NCBI RefSeq assembly: GCF_021223605.1
Contig: NZ_CP075175.1
Span: forward strand, 124,001-188,000
Source of the DNA: Paenibacillus sp. 481
GTDB lineage: Bacteria > Bacillota > Bacilli > Paenibacillales > Paenibacillaceae
DNA: 64,000 bases
Direction of reading: 5' to 3'
Part shown: positions 1 through 8,454 of the stretch, piece after piece
Layout: every line of letters starts with the position of its first letter
How positions within the stretch are numbered: the first letter of the stretch is position 1
Made by a program: the position numbers and the translations under genes
The notes under the pieces: generated by a model
The model's database searches: none
What the model saw: only the letters and a program-made list of their open reading frames with translations
What the model was told of the DNA's origin: nothing

Positions 1-115
1 GATATCCGCAAGCGATGTTAATAGACGTAACAAGATCGAGTATCGCTTCATCGTTACCTATCGTATAGGCACCGAAGCTTTCCCCCATATCACAATTTAG
101 ATCGACGCTAAGCAT
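1..115 (-). CDS. pxpA: 5-oxoprolinase subunit A (LamB/YcsF family), N-terminal part
   Basis: Only the first 38 codons lie in the window; the rest is cut off by the left edge. They read [17 protein letters not shown] and end in N-I-A-C-G-Y, the start of LamB/YcsF proteins (DLNCDxGESFG, later NIACGFH). In the PxpABC complex this subunit takes part in ATP-dependent opening of 5-oxoproline to glutamate. A GAAGGAGGTC site just upstream fixes ATG at 115. It is the last gene of a minus-strand pxpB-pxpC-pxpA operon, 17 bases after pxpC. The family call is firm because both partner subunits are adjacent. Confidence 0.9.
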   Translation of the reverse strand, partial: MLSVDLNCDMGESFGAYTIGNDEAILDLVTSINIACGY

Positions 116-132
116 GTTGCGACCTCCTTCTT

Positions 133-1365
133 TCAACTCTTCGCTAGATAAAGGCCGATCATGTTCACCAAATGCATAAATGAAAACTCGGCATCCATGT
201 ATAGTTGTTCGGCTTGCTCGAATGTGATTTCAGCGAATCGTACGCTTTCCCCCGGCTTCACTTGAGCCAGCACAGGTAAATCGGCACTTACGATTTGCGC
301 CATTTTAGGATAGCCGCCTACCGTTTGTCGGTCGGCCATCAAAATAATCGGATTGCCTTCTGGGGGAACTTGAACCGTACCGAACGATACCGCTTCCGAT
401 ATAAGTTCAACAGGCTCAATCAAGTGGAGGGCCTCCCCTTGGAGGCGATAGCCCATTCGATCCGAATGAGGGCTAATACGAAACGGCTGACTTGTCAGGT
501 ATGTTTTACTATCCTCTGTAAAACAGTTATACTCGCGGCCTTTGACGAAGCGGACGATAGGCTCTTTGGCCTCATATGCGACTGGACGTGATGTGTAACC
601 GACAAACCAAGAAGGTGCCACAAAGGGGGTGTTCCCTTTGCTTTGTCCACTAAGCATGGTAGGTCTATTAAACTCGTTAGGATGATCAAGACCAATACGC
701 TTATCAAGCTTGCTATGATCATCAAGACCAATCTGCCCGTCAAGCTCGCTATGATCATCAAGACCAATCTGCCCATCAAGCTTGCTAAGATCATCAAGAT
801 CAATATGACCATCAAGCTCGCGCTGGTCATTAATCCCGCCAAGCTCATCTAGCAGCCTTACCCGACTACGACGCATATAAGCTGCTGCGACATCAGAAAT
901 TGCGCCAAAGCGCAGTACATCACCCGCCTTCAGCGCCCTTCCTTCATGCCCCCCTACCCCAGCCCGCAAATATGTGCTCCGGCTCTGCATGACTAGCGGC
1001 ACGTCGATTCCTCCCGCAACCGCTAAATAAGCTCGTGCTCCCCACACACAAGGCCCAAATTCGAGCACCTCTTGCGCGCGAATAAGGACGGGCCTCCACA
1101 TCGGCACCCGCTGCCCCCTAATGCTCGGTGAAAAATCACCGCCACATATCGCAATCAGCGTGTCGATCTCAAAGCGAATTGCGGGCCCCCGCATCGTCAT
1201 TTCCAATGCGGCCGCCCCCTGATCATTGCCTGTCAGCACATTCGCTGTCCGAAGTGCAAATGAGTCCATTGCTCCGCTTACGATGACTCCTTGCAACTGG
1301 TAGCCGAATCGCCCTCGGTCTTGAATCGTAGTAAGCAGCCCTGGCTTTATTATTTCCAGACTCAT
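133..1365 (-). CDS. pxpC: 5-oxoprolinase subunit C (biotin-dependent carboxyltransferase-like), with an inserted tandem repeat
   Basis: About 410 residues, KipA/allophanate hydrolase subunit 2 family. Recognisable blocks are [14 protein letters not shown] near the N-terminus, [10 protein letters not shown] and, late, [13 protein letters not shown]. It pairs with PxpB in ATP-dependent 5-oxoproline cleavage. ATG at 1365 is chosen over an upstream GTG because it overlaps the pxpB stop as ATGA and has AGAGGA in front. Unusual: residues ~179-228 are a run of 12-residue repeats ([12 protein letters not shown] and variants) not expected in this family, apparently in a surface loop between two conserved blocks. 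Since the frame is kept, the protein may still work. Confidence 0.9.
   Translation of the reverse strand: MSLEIIKPGLLTTIQDRGRFGYQLQGVIVSGAMDSFALRTANVLTGNDQGAAALEMTMRGPAIRFEIDTLIAICGGDFSPSIRGQRVPMWRPVLIRAQEVLEFGPCVWGARAYLAVAGGIDVPLVMQSRSTYLRAGVGGHEGRALKAGDVLRFGAISDVAAAYMRRSRVRLLDELGGINDQRELDGHIDLDDLSKLDGQIGLDDHSELDGQIGLDDHSKLDKRIGLDHPNEFNRPTMLSGQSKGNTPFVAPSWFVGYTSRPVAYEAKEPIVRFVKGREYNCFTEDSKTYLTSQPFRISPHSDRMGYRLQGEALHLIEPVELISEAVSFGTVQVPPEGNPIILMADRQTVGGYPKMAQIVSADLPVLAQVKPGESVRFAEITFEQAEQLYMDAEFSFMHLVNMIGLYLAKS
681..830. repeat. 36-bp tandem repeat inside pxpC
   Basis: About four imperfect copies of a 36-bp unit built around ATCATCAAGACCAATCTGCC. The unit length is a multiple of three, so the pxpC frame is preserved and the copies encode a 12-residue acidic repeat. 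Slippage-type expansion is the simplest explanation. Confidence 0.8.
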
Positions 1366-2147
1366 ATGGCATCCTCTTTCCACATCGCAAATTGTTCAGG
1401 CGTAATGGGACGGAATCGCACAGTGTCTCCCATTTTCAACAAACTAGGTGATGGATGATGCGGTCGAAACAGCTGTACTGGCGTTTGTCCAATTAGGTGC
1501 CATCCACCTGGAGAGGCAATGGGATAAACTCCCGTCTGCTTGCCTCCTATGCCAACCGAACCTGGCTTAATACTCGTTCTAGGCGAGCTGCGTCTCGGAA
1601 CAGCAATTCGTTCGGGCAAACCGCCGAGATAAGGAAAACCGGGAGCGAAGCCAACCATATGCACCAAGTAATCATGACCGGAATGAAGCTCGATCACTTC
1701 TTCGATACTAAGCCCCGCGTAAGCGGCAACATCTTGTAAATCAGGCCCAAATTGCTCCCCATAGCACACCGGTATTTCCACAATTGTGGAACTGCCTATA
1801 TGTATTTCTTCCAACTGATTAACCATTTCGCGAATAATCTCTTCCATTATAGCAAAAGGAGATTGGAACTCGGTGTCACGATTATAGCTCGACTGCCATG
1901 TCTCACTCGTCGCCCGCTTCCACAGCTTTATCGGATCATAAAATACAGTGACCGTCGTATACGCGGGAACGACTTCAACAATCCCATGTACAGGATTTCG
2001 TTCCAACTGCGAACAAAAGGCGCGAATCTTTGTGTGCGTATGTTCGTGTATGGTTCCTCCCCAATCCACAATAAGTGCACATTCTCCTAGCGGCTGCAAG
2101 CGAACCTTCGTCTCGCCCGCCACTTCGACTTCGTAATTCTCCGTCAT
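1362..2147 (-). CDS. pxpB: 5-oxoprolinase subunit B (KipI/allophanate hydrolase subunit 1 family)
   Basis: About 261 residues. The family hallmark is clear: H-M-V-G-F-A-P-G-F-P-Y-L-G-G-L followed by P-R-R-S-S-P-R-T and G-S-V-G-I-G-G, then S-P-G-G-W-H-L-I-G-Q-T-P. With PxpC it forms the ATP-using heteromer acting on 5-oxoproline in the cytoplasm. ATG at 2147 has AAGGGAGAA in front; an upstream in-frame start at 2201 lacks a comparable site and would add 18 non-conserved residues. The stop overlaps the pxpC start by four bases, so the two are translationally coupled. It is the first gene of the operon. Confidence 0.92.
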   Translation of the reverse strand: MTENYEVEVAGETKVRLQPLGECALIVDWGGTIHEHTHTKIRAFCSQLERNPVHGIVEVVPAYTTVTVFYDPIKLWKRATSETWQSSYNRDTEFQSPFAIMEEIIREMVNQLEEIHIGSSTIVEIPVCYGEQFGPDLQDVAAYAGLSIEEVIELHSGHDYLVHMVGFAPGFPYLGGLPERIAVPRRSSPRTSIKPGSVGIGGKQTGVYPIASPGGWHLIGQTPVQLFRPHHPSPSLLKMGDTVRFRPITPEQFAMWKEDAI

Positions 2148-2310
2148 AGACTTCTCCCTTGTTGAATATGGCTTAGCATCTTTCCCAGACTCATTTCTCA
2201 CTTCTCATTTTATCAAATCAAGCTGGCGAACATATCGATTCAACTGAAAATAGTATAAGAATTCCTGCTGACCTCCGAGAACGAAAATGAATAATCTCGG
2301 AATACAAAAT

Positions 2311-2337
2311 GAAAAGCACCACTTGGGGTGCTTTTCA
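2311..2337 (-). terminator. Rho-independent terminator after the secreted protein gene
   Basis: AAAAGCACC / GGTGCTTTT hairpin with a short loop. On the minus strand it is followed by CATTTTGTATT, placing it correctly as the end of the gene at 2355-2819. Confidence 0.7.
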
Positions 2338-2354
2338 CAGTTCATGTATACGAT

Positions 2355-2819
2355 CTATTTCGCTACCGGTGTAACGCTGAATGGTATATAGTATACCCCG
2401 GCATCGAACTGTTCCGATTCGACGACAAAATATACAGTTGCCCCATTTGGTACCTGCAAATTAGTAACAGCTTTGGATCTTCCTTGACTATCAACAGGTG
2501 GAGCATATTGCTTGTTTGTCTGACGACCATCTGCATATTTGATAACCACACCAAATCGGTATTCTACTGTAGAATAAGCGTTATGGTTCATTAAAGAAAC
2601 ATTCATAAGGTGATTTTTGCCCGTTGTGTTCGTCCATTTATACCAATCGACATCGTCATGGCTGGAAAGATGTAGCTCTGGGAATTCGCCTGGAATAAGT
2701 GCGATGGCCTCATTTTGCGAATCGCCAACGCCTGTAGCAGCAAATGTAGATGGTGCCATAGCAGTTAAACTAGCTGTTATCATCGTTACAGCTAACAGCT
2801 GTTTGAGCTTCATTTTCAT
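2355..2819 (-). CDS. Small secreted protein of unknown function
   Basis: 154 residues with a Sec signal peptide: K-rich start, hydrophobic core to about residue 24, then S-T-F-A-A, a plausible signal peptidase I site. The mature part (E-L-H-L-S-S-H-D-D-V-D-W-Y-K-W, later V-P-N-G-A-T-V-Y-F-V-V-E-S) has the look of a single beta-sandwich, as in pre-peptidase C-terminal-like domains with their D-x-D-W-Y/F motif. That resemblance is inference. AGGAGGG lies eight bases before ATG 2819. Monocistronic, with its own terminator. I cannot name a function. Confidence 0.7.
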   Translation of the reverse strand: MKMKLKQLLAVTMITASLTAMAPSTFAATGVGDSQNEAIALIPGEFPELHLSSHDDVDWYKWTNTTGKNHLMNVSLMNHNAYSTVEYRFGVVIKYADGRQTNKQYAPPVDSQGRSKAVTNLQVPNGATVYFVVESEQFDAGVYYIPFSVTPVAK

Positions 2820-2923
2820 AAAGAAACCCTCCTATTCCATTCGTTTACTCGAGTAAAATTCCATATCTAACCTTTTACAAAATATCACATTTCATCTCGT
2901 TTGTATACGATAACTTCACGACA

Positions 2924-2957
2924 AAAAGAGCCACAGCCTCAACGAGCTGCGACTTTT
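2924..2957 (-). terminator. Probable terminator of the CDP-sugar operon
   Basis: Minus strand reads AAAAGTCGCAGC, loop, then GCTGTGGCTCTTTTTG: an imperfect stem followed by a T run, just past the stop of the epimerase gene. Confidence 0.55.
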
Positions 2958-2982
2958 GAGATGGGGCACAACATGAGCTGTG

Positions 2983-3888
2983 CTATACATGTAAATAACT
3001 TTTCCACCACCCTATCGTTTCTTCTAGACCTGCATCTAAAGTGTACGCGGGCTGCCACTGCGCTTCTTTTTGCAATCGTTGAACATCCGCTCCTACAAAA
3101 AGAGGCTCACGTTGCGGGAATGGAATTGCTCCCCACTTCATCAAATGCGCCCCCCCTATTTTCCCACTAATGATAGCTGCAATTTGTTTCACTTGAACGG
3201 GCTGCCCAGAACCTATATTGACTGTCCCTTGAATATTGCTTGTTAACAAAGTAATAAGCGCAGCAGCTACATCCCTAATATACAGAAAGTCACGAGCTTG
3301 ATTTCCATGCGTACATAGCGCTTCCTCGTTCTTTAATACAGAAGTAATAAGCGTTGAGATAAGCCGTTTGCCGGACTCATGAGGACCATATACATGAAAA
3401 ATCCTCCCCCAACATGTGCTTAAGCCCACTTGTTCGCAGTAAGATTGCAACCATAAACGAAATGTATTTTTAGAGGTAGCATAAGGGGTGTCAAAAGAAA
3501 GCGGTGTTACCTGTTCTGATAAATATCCATTCTCCCACTTATATTCTGCACAAGTGCCTGCGACCAGCAATCTTTTGCCGCCGCATTCTATAAAGGATCG
3601 GATTAAAGTCATGCTGGACTGCACCCAATAATAGTTGTTCAGCGCTTGGTAGCACTGCGGAGGTACCGCTTCCCAAGCAAGATGAACAAGATGAGAAGGC
3701 TTTACTTTATGAATAAGAGCGACTACCTCCTCATTGCATAACAAGTTGACTTGGTGCCATCTACACTTAGCTTCGGGCATGGCCGTTCTATAGCACGTAG
3801 CGTGGACTTCGTATCCTTTTTCAAGTAACAGCCGGACAACATAGCTGCCAATCCAGCCCGTTCCGCCCGTAACCAATACTTTTTCCAT
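2983..3888 (-). CDS. NAD(P)-dependent epimerase/reductase of the CDP-sugar cassette
   Basis: 301 residues, extended short-chain dehydrogenase. The N-terminus V-L-V-T-G-G-T-G-W-I-G-S-Y-V is the GxxGxxG nucleotide loop; the catalytic pair appears as Y-A-T-S-K near residue 136; F-L-Y-I-R-D-V-A follows later. It starts three bases after the methyltransferase stop and is last in a four-gene operon with rfbF, rfbG and a C-methyltransferase. By position it is probably the C4 ketoreductase (or epimerase) that finishes a C-methylated CDP-6-deoxyhexose. Substrate and stereochemistry cannot be read from the sequence. Confidence 0.8.
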   Translation of the reverse strand: MEKVLVTGGTGWIGSYVVRLLLEKGYEVHATCYRTAMPEAKCRWHQVNLLCNEEVVALIHKVKPSHLVHLAWEAVPPQCYQALNNYYWVQSSMTLIRSFIECGGKRLLVAGTCAEYKWENGYLSEQVTPLSFDTPYATSKNTFRLWLQSYCEQVGLSTCWGRIFHVYGPHESGKRLISTLITSVLKNEEALCTHGNQARDFLYIRDVAAALITLLTSNIQGTVNIGSGQPVQVKQIAAIISGKIGGAHLMKWGAIPFPQREPLFVGADVQRLQKEAQWQPAYTLDAGLEETIGWWKSYLHV

Positions 3889-3891
3889 ACT

Positions 3892-5121
3892 CTATATCAC
3901 TTCCACTTCTGGAACAAAGACAACAAATTTCCCGCCCCAATCACGGATAAAGGAACATTCATCCATAATTTCTTTTTTTAAATTCCACGCTAAAATGACG
4001 ACATAGTCTGGTTTGGTGCGCCTGATTTCGTCTGGTTCTTTAATCGGAATGCGAGAGCCGGGTAAGTATAAATGCTGCTTATATGGATTTTTGTCTACCG
4101 TATAGGGGAGAAAATGTGGTCCAATACCGCAATAATTTAACAACGTATTCCCTTTGGCTGGAGCTCCATAGCCTACTATTTTCTTGTGCATTGTCGCAGC
4201 TTCCACCAAAAAGGTTAAAATATCGACTTTCATCTGCTTAACTCGTCCAGCAAACTGTACATACGTTGTTAGATCATCGAGACCACTCGCTTGCTCTTGT
4301 TGAATGACTTTGGCCACATTTATATGAATGGGCTTACGATGTTCATGATGCCGCACAAATAGTCGTAACGATCCTCCGTGTGTATTCAATTGTTCGACAT
4401 CTACAACTTTTAAGTCATGTCTAGCTAAAAGGGATTGCACGGTGTGGAGTGAAAAGTAAGAAAAGTGTTCGTGATAGATCGTATCGAATTGTTTATCCTT
4501 AATCAGATGTAACAAGTGAGGAAACTCAATAGTAATGACTCCATCGGGTTGTAGTAACGCTTTTAACCCTGCTATAAAATCATGCAGTTGCGGGACGTGC
4601 GCTAATACATTATTGGCAACGATTAAATCGCCTTGATAGCCCTCTCGTACCAACTGTTTAGCTAAACTCTCACCAAAAAAATCCGTTCTAGTAGGAATCC
4701 CCTTGGCGGCAGCAATTTTCGCCACATTTTTGGCGGGTTCAATCCCGAGCGTGCGAATATTGCGTTGCTGAAAATATTGCAGCAGGTAGCCGTCATTGCT
4801 GGCGATTTCAATGACTTGTGAATCATCGTTCAGTTGGAATCTTTCAACTGCCATTTCTGTAAATTGTTCAGCATGTAATAACCAACTTGACGAATACGAA
4901 CTAAAATAAAGATAATGATTAAAAAGTTGATCCGGAGATTCAAATTCGCCCAGCTGGACTAAAAAACAACGGTCACAAACATAGGCATGCAACGGATAAA
5001 AGGGCTCCATTTTATTCAACTGTTCTGTCGTTATAAACGAGTTGGCAAGCGGGGAAACCCCTAAATCTACAAACGTTTGATGAAGCAGCGAATCGCAACA
5101 ACGACACTTTGTATGTGGCAT
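3892..5121 (-). CDS. NDP-sugar C-methyltransferase (SAM-dependent, TylC3/NovU-like)
   Basis: About 409 residues with the three-part layout of sugar C-methyltransferases: an N-terminal four-Cys zinc motif (C-R-C-C at residues 6-9, then C-D-R-C), a central SAM domain (V-I-E-I-A-S-N-D-G-Y-L-L), and a C-terminal domain with G-Y-G-A-P-A-K-G-N-T-L-L-N-Y. Such enzymes methylate the carbon next to the keto group of a 4-keto-6-deoxy sugar, which is the product of RfbG just upstream. ATG 5121 is preferred to one at 5142 because AAGGAG sits nine bases in front. Likely product: a C3- (or C5-) methyl-branched CDP-6-deoxyhexose. Confidence 0.85.
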   Translation of the reverse strand: MPHTKCRCCDSLLHQTFVDLGVSPLANSFITTEQLNKMEPFYPLHAYVCDRCFLVQLGEFESPDQLFNHYLYFSSYSSSWLLHAEQFTEMAVERFQLNDDSQVIEIASNDGYLLQYFQQRNIRTLGIEPAKNVAKIAAAKGIPTRTDFFGESLAKQLVREGYQGDLIVANNVLAHVPQLHDFIAGLKALLQPDGVITIEFPHLLHLIKDKQFDTIYHEHFSYFSLHTVQSLLARHDLKVVDVEQLNTHGGSLRLFVRHHEHRKPIHINVAKVIQQEQASGLDDLTTYVQFAGRVKQMKVDILTFLVEAATMHKKIVGYGAPAKGNTLLNYCGIGPHFLPYTVDKNPYKQHLYLPGSRIPIKEPDEIRRTKPDYVVILAWNLKKEIMDECSFIRDWGGKFVVFVPEVEVI

Positions 5122-5134
5122 TCCAATAGGCTCC

Positions 5135-6199
5135 TTATACATTTGTAAACGAATGAATTTGCTGTTGGGTCACTAATTTCATGTCCTCACCTGCTATGAA
5201 CTGCTGATACCATTTCACTGTCCATGCAACAGCTTCTTCGGTTGACAATTTGGGCCGCCAACCTAATTCATGTATAGATTTACTACTATTAAGTACTAAT
5301 ACAGGTGCTTCATAAAGTGTGCCCGTCGGATCCTGCGCATCTAGCTCGACTTGCTCCCCCCAACTTGCAGTCGCCATATGAATGATTTCCTGCACCGTTA
5401 CATTCGCTTGATCCACCGGACCAAAATTCCAAGCTTCAGCAAATTGAGCGTCGTCCCAACATTTTTCGGCAAGTTGTAAATAACCGTGCAACGGATCGAG
5501 CACATGCTGCCAAGGGCGAACCGCATTCGGATTTCTTATGCTCAGTCTTGTGGAATTGGTATATGCACTCACGATGTCTGGAAACAACCGCTGGGCGGCC
5601 CAGTCTCCGCCACCGATGACATTGCCGGCTCTTACGGAGGCGAGCCTTGGATATGATAATTGTTCGTGAAAATACGATTGTCGATAAGCTTCGGTCACCA
5701 ACTCCGCGCACGCTTTGCTGGCGCTGTATGGATCATGTCCCCCGAGGGGATCGCTTTCTTGAAAGGAGCGCATGCCCAAGCCATCATTTTTGTAACATTT
5801 ATCACTTGTCACATTAATAATGACGCGAACACTTGCCGTACGTCGCGCAGCTTCTAATAGATGAACCGTACCTAATACATTCGTCTTAAACGTATGGAGC
5901 GGATCAGTGTACGATTGTTGAACGAGCGGTTGGGCTGCCAGATGAAAAATAATTTCTGGTTGATGCTCGGAGATAACCTGTAACAGCTGCGGAAAATGAT
6001 TAATGTCTCCCTGTACGGAACAACATTCCGTAGCGATGTCCGCTACATCGAATAGATATGGATTCGATGGTGCATGAGAAGAATAACCTGTGACGTGTGC
6101 GCCAAGCGAGGTTAACCATAACGTAAGCCAACTGCCTTTGAATCCCGTATGGCCAGTAATCAACACTTTTTTTTGCTGCCAAAAATGCTTGTCGCCCAT
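5135..6199 (-). CDS. rfbG: CDP-glucose 4,6-dehydratase
   Basis: About 354 residues. K-V-L-I-T-G-H-T-G-F-K-G-S-W-L-T-L-W-L is the characteristic RfbG nucleotide-binding start; V-T-S-D-K-C-Y-K-N and Y-S-A-S-K-A-C-A-E carry the catalytic residues; R-P-W-Q-H-V-L-D-P-L is also typical. It converts CDP-glucose to CDP-4-keto-6-deoxyglucose. ATG 6199 starts one base after the rfbF stop, with GGAAGG in the rfbF tail as ribosome site; a longer start at 6292 would add 31 residues read through the rfbF gene in another frame and is rejected. Confidence 0.93.
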   Translation of the reverse strand: MGDKHFWQQKKVLITGHTGFKGSWLTLWLTSLGAHVTGYSSHAPSNPYLFDVADIATECCSVQGDINHFPQLLQVISEHQPEIIFHLAAQPLVQQSYTDPLHTFKTNVLGTVHLLEAARRTASVRVIINVTSDKCYKNDGLGMRSFQESDPLGGHDPYSASKACAELVTEAYRQSYFHEQLSYPRLASVRAGNVIGGGDWAAQRLFPDIVSAYTNSTRLSIRNPNAVRPWQHVLDPLHGYLQLAEKCWDDAQFAEAWNFGPVDQANVTVQEIIHMATASWGEQVELDAQDPTGTLYEAPVLVLNSSKSIHELGWRPKLSTEEAVAWTVKWYQQFIAGEDMKLVTQQQIHSFTNV

Positions 6200-6200
6200 C

Positions 6201-6968
6201 CTACCAAACCTTCCAAGCCGCATTTTTAGTATCCCATAATTCAAGCAACTTTTTTTTGTCCCGCAGCGTATCCATCGGATGCCAAAATCCATTATGCTGG
6301 TAAGCAGCTAACTGCTGCTGTTGTGCCAGCTTGACTAGAACATCGGTTTCCCATACGGTTCTGTCGTCCGAAATATGATGAAATACGTCCGGCTCGATGA
6401 CAAAAAAGCCGCCATTTACCCAGCCGCCGTCGCCAATGGGCTTCTCTTTAAAGTCGGCAACCATTTGATCTTGAAGCATAAGTGAGCCAAATCGGCCAGG
6501 TGGCTGCACCGCAGAAACCGTTGCAAGTTTCCCCTGCTGTTGATGAAATTGAATCAGCTCATTGATATTGATGTTGCTTAAACCGTCTCCGTAAGTCAGA
6601 CAAAACGCTTCGTCGCCCACATAATCTTTAATTCGCTTGATTCTCCCACCGGTTTCGGTATCCTCCCCCGTATCGACAAGCGTAACCTTCCATGGCTCCA
6701 CATTGTTGGAATGACTAATCACCTCATCCTTAGCCATATCAAGCGTGAAATCGGACATATATAAATAGTAGTTAGAAAAATATTGCTTGATGACATGCCC
6801 CTTATAGCCTAAACAAATGATAAACTCGTTAATGCCGTAAAAGCTGTACAATTTCATAATGTGCCATAAAATCGGCTTGCTCCCTATTTCAATCATCGGT
6901 TTCGGCTTCAGATGCGTCTCTTCACCTATTCTCGTCCCATATCCACCTGCTAGAATGACTGCTTTCAT
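6201..6968 (-). CDS. rfbF: Glucose-1-phosphate cytidylyltransferase
   Basis: 255 residues. Starts M-K-A-V-I-L-A-G-G-Y-G-T-R-I, then K-P-K-P-M-I-E-I-G and H-I-M-K-L-Y-S: the nucleotidyltransferase signature in its RfbF form. It makes CDP-glucose from CTP and glucose-1-phosphate, the entry step of the cassette. GGAGGG precedes ATG 6968. First gene of the operon, behind a ~310-base leader holding a long inverted repeat. B. subtilis YfnH/YfnG form a comparable pair used in spore surface polysaccharide, so a spore or cell-surface glycan is the likely destination. Confidence 0.94.
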   Translation of the reverse strand: MKAVILAGGYGTRIGEETHLKPKPMIEIGSKPILWHIMKLYSFYGINEFIICLGYKGHVIKQYFSNYYLYMSDFTLDMAKDEVISHSNNVEPWKVTLVDTGEDTETGGRIKRIKDYVGDEAFCLTYGDGLSNININELIQFHQQQGKLATVSAVQPPGRFGSLMLQDQMVADFKEKPIGDGGWVNGGFFVIEPDVFHHISDDRTVWETDVLVKLAQQQQLAAYQHNGFWHPMDTLRDKKKLLELWDTKNAAWKVW

Positions 6969-7282
6969 GCTTTACCCTCCATCCTTGCGCCATTGCAGAC
7001 TTGAAGACCTTTCCTGCTTTCGTGCTGATTTTCGTTTCAACATGTTATGCAAGGCCTCCGCAGATGGTGTTGTTGCTCCTTCCTGTGTCTAATACATCTG
7101 CTAGGGAGGCCTTTGGCTGATGAAAGTAGCCAACTTTAGGTATGTTTCACGTGCGGGCTTAGATGTGGCTTAAAAACAACTGTTGGTATTCGGGAATTAA
7201 ACGAAGATCCTCCGTGAAGTACGCATATTGTAAATATATACAACCACCTTTCAGTAGGATTGTATTGATTTACATCTTTTAC
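6969..7282 (-). promoter_or_regulatory. Leader of the CDP-sugar operon with a long inverted repeat
   Basis: Gene-free stretch. Positions 7051-7066 (AAGGCCTCCGCAGATG) pair with 7095-7113 (CATCTGCTAGGGAGGCCTT): about 15 paired bases with a three-base bulge and a 28-base loop. No T run follows on either strand, so it is not a plain terminator; an attenuator, RNA-protein site or operator are possible. I found no confident promoter. Confidence 0.45.
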
Positions 7283-7864
7283 CTAAGGCTTGATCGCATC
7301 CACAATAAGGGACACAAAACCAAGCTCCCCGTCCTGATTTCGGTGATCAAATCGTTTCGAGCGATAAATAAAACCCTCCTCGGGATTCCATTCATGAAAA
7401 TGAAACCGCCCTTGTTCATCGCAATATTCCAGTAGCTTCACATCAAAGCCTGCTTCCTCAAACATCCTAGTCAAAGATTGATAATCATGGACAATTTTAT
7501 GACTTGCCGCTGGATGATCCGCTGGTCCGGGACCGCCAACTTGCACCAGCTTCTGATATGCTTCATTTCGGAAAAAGCGATCCGGCACAGCACAGCGAAT
7601 ATGCGCCCCTCGGTTCATAAAGGCAAAGCAATTTCGTGCCGCCGCTACACCTTCCTCGAAATTAAGATGTTCCCACACATGCTCGGCTAAAATAGCGTCT
7701 ATTTTTCGTGAATGGAAGTGCAAGCTCCAATCTAAGTCATGCAATACATTCAGCTGATCCTCCTGTGTCTGTATCCAGCCAGGGTAAGATTGAGAAGAGG
7801 CGCCTATAATGATGTTCAATGGCGCGCCGAGCGGTATTTGACTAAGATCAATCTTGACCGTCAT
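7283..7864 (-). CDS. SAM-dependent methyltransferase-like protein
   Basis: About 193 residues. A-E-H-V-W-E-H-L-N-F-E-E-G resembles the post-motif I helix of small class I methyltransferases that act on sugars or surface glycans (H-x-L-E-H-x), and the end F-H-E-W-N-P-E-E-G with S-K-R-F-D-H-R-N is typical of that subgroup. N-terminal glycine motif I is weak (N-I-I-I-G-A-S-S). ATG 7864 overlaps the upstream HD gene stop as ATGA, with GGGAGA in front, so the two are coupled. Substrate unknown; it lies beside the sugar cassette but in a different transcription unit. Confidence 0.7.
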   Translation of the reverse strand: MTVKIDLSQIPLGAPLNIIIGASSQSYPGWIQTQEDQLNVLHDLDWSLHFHSRKIDAILAEHVWEHLNFEEGVAAARNCFAFMNRGAHIRCAVPDRFFRNEAYQKLVQVGGPGPADHPAASHKIVHDYQSLTRMFEEAGFDVKLLEYCDEQGRFHFHEWNPEEGFIYRSKRFDHRNQDGELGFVSLIVDAIKP

Positions 7865-8451
7865 AGCTTCAGTCTCCCTTGCTCTATCGACTCCTGAATG
7901 ACTTGTTGGGCGTACACCCAAAGCTGCTCTGATCCGCTCTGAATATCCTGATTACGCTTCAGCACCATCTCACTCGTAATCTGATGTTCTCGCCACAACT
8001 CCCCGCCATTTCTATCGTTAATTAATAATGGCTGCAAACGATCCATCGCTGCTGCATATTTCGCCTCGCTCGTTTGCTGTGCCTCATATTCCAGCCATAA
8101 CGCATACGTCTCCTCATATTGCTCAGCAGGCAACAGCGAAAAAATGGTACGCGCAGCTGCATCTTCACGTTCAAATTTATTTTGTCTACCCGTCTCATCG
8201 TACGCATAAGTATCCCCAGCTTCAATTTCGACAAGGTCATGAATGAGTAGCATTTTCATGACTTTTAACAAATTCAGTGCTGGATCGTTTGCATACTCGA
8301 CCAAAATCATGGCCATCATCGCCAAATGCCAACTATGTTCCGCATCGTTTTCCAATCGGGCCTGCCCGATTATTTTCGTCTTGCGGTAAACTTGTTTAAG
8401 TTTATCGATTTCAATAATAAATAGAATTTGACTCCTTAATTTGGCATCCAT
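7861..8451 (-). CDS. HD-domain phosphohydrolase (YfbR/HDDC2-like 5'-deoxynucleotidase)
   Basis: 196 residues. Metal ligands of an HD domain are visible: H39 in A-E-H-S-W-H, H71-D72 in L-I-H-D-L-V-E-I-E-A-G-D, and a distal Asp in A-A-M-D-R-L near residue 137. Family members remove phosphate from deoxynucleoside 5'-monophosphates. It starts three bases after the NTF2-like gene and overlaps the methyltransferase gene by four, giving a tight three-gene operon. Confidence 0.85.
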   Translation of the reverse strand: MDAKLRSQILFIIEIDKLKQVYRKTKIIGQARLENDAEHSWHLAMMAMILVEYANDPALNLLKVMKMLLIHDLVEIEAGDTYAYDETGRQNKFEREDAAARTIFSLLPAEQYEETYALWLEYEAQQTSEAKYAAAMDRLQPLLINDRNGGELWREHQITSEMVLKRNQDIQSGSEQLWVYAQQVIQESIEQGRLKL

Positions 8452-8454
8452 ATG

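Noticed and set aside
495-848. 117-residue minus-strand frame overlapping pxpC
   Set aside because: Out-of-frame reading of the same repeat; pxpC itself is clearly the coding frame.
643-852. 69-residue plus-strand frame across the pxpC repeat
   Set aside because: It is an antisense reading of the 36-bp tandem repeat inside pxpC, has no ribosome site and consists of the repeat translated in another frame.
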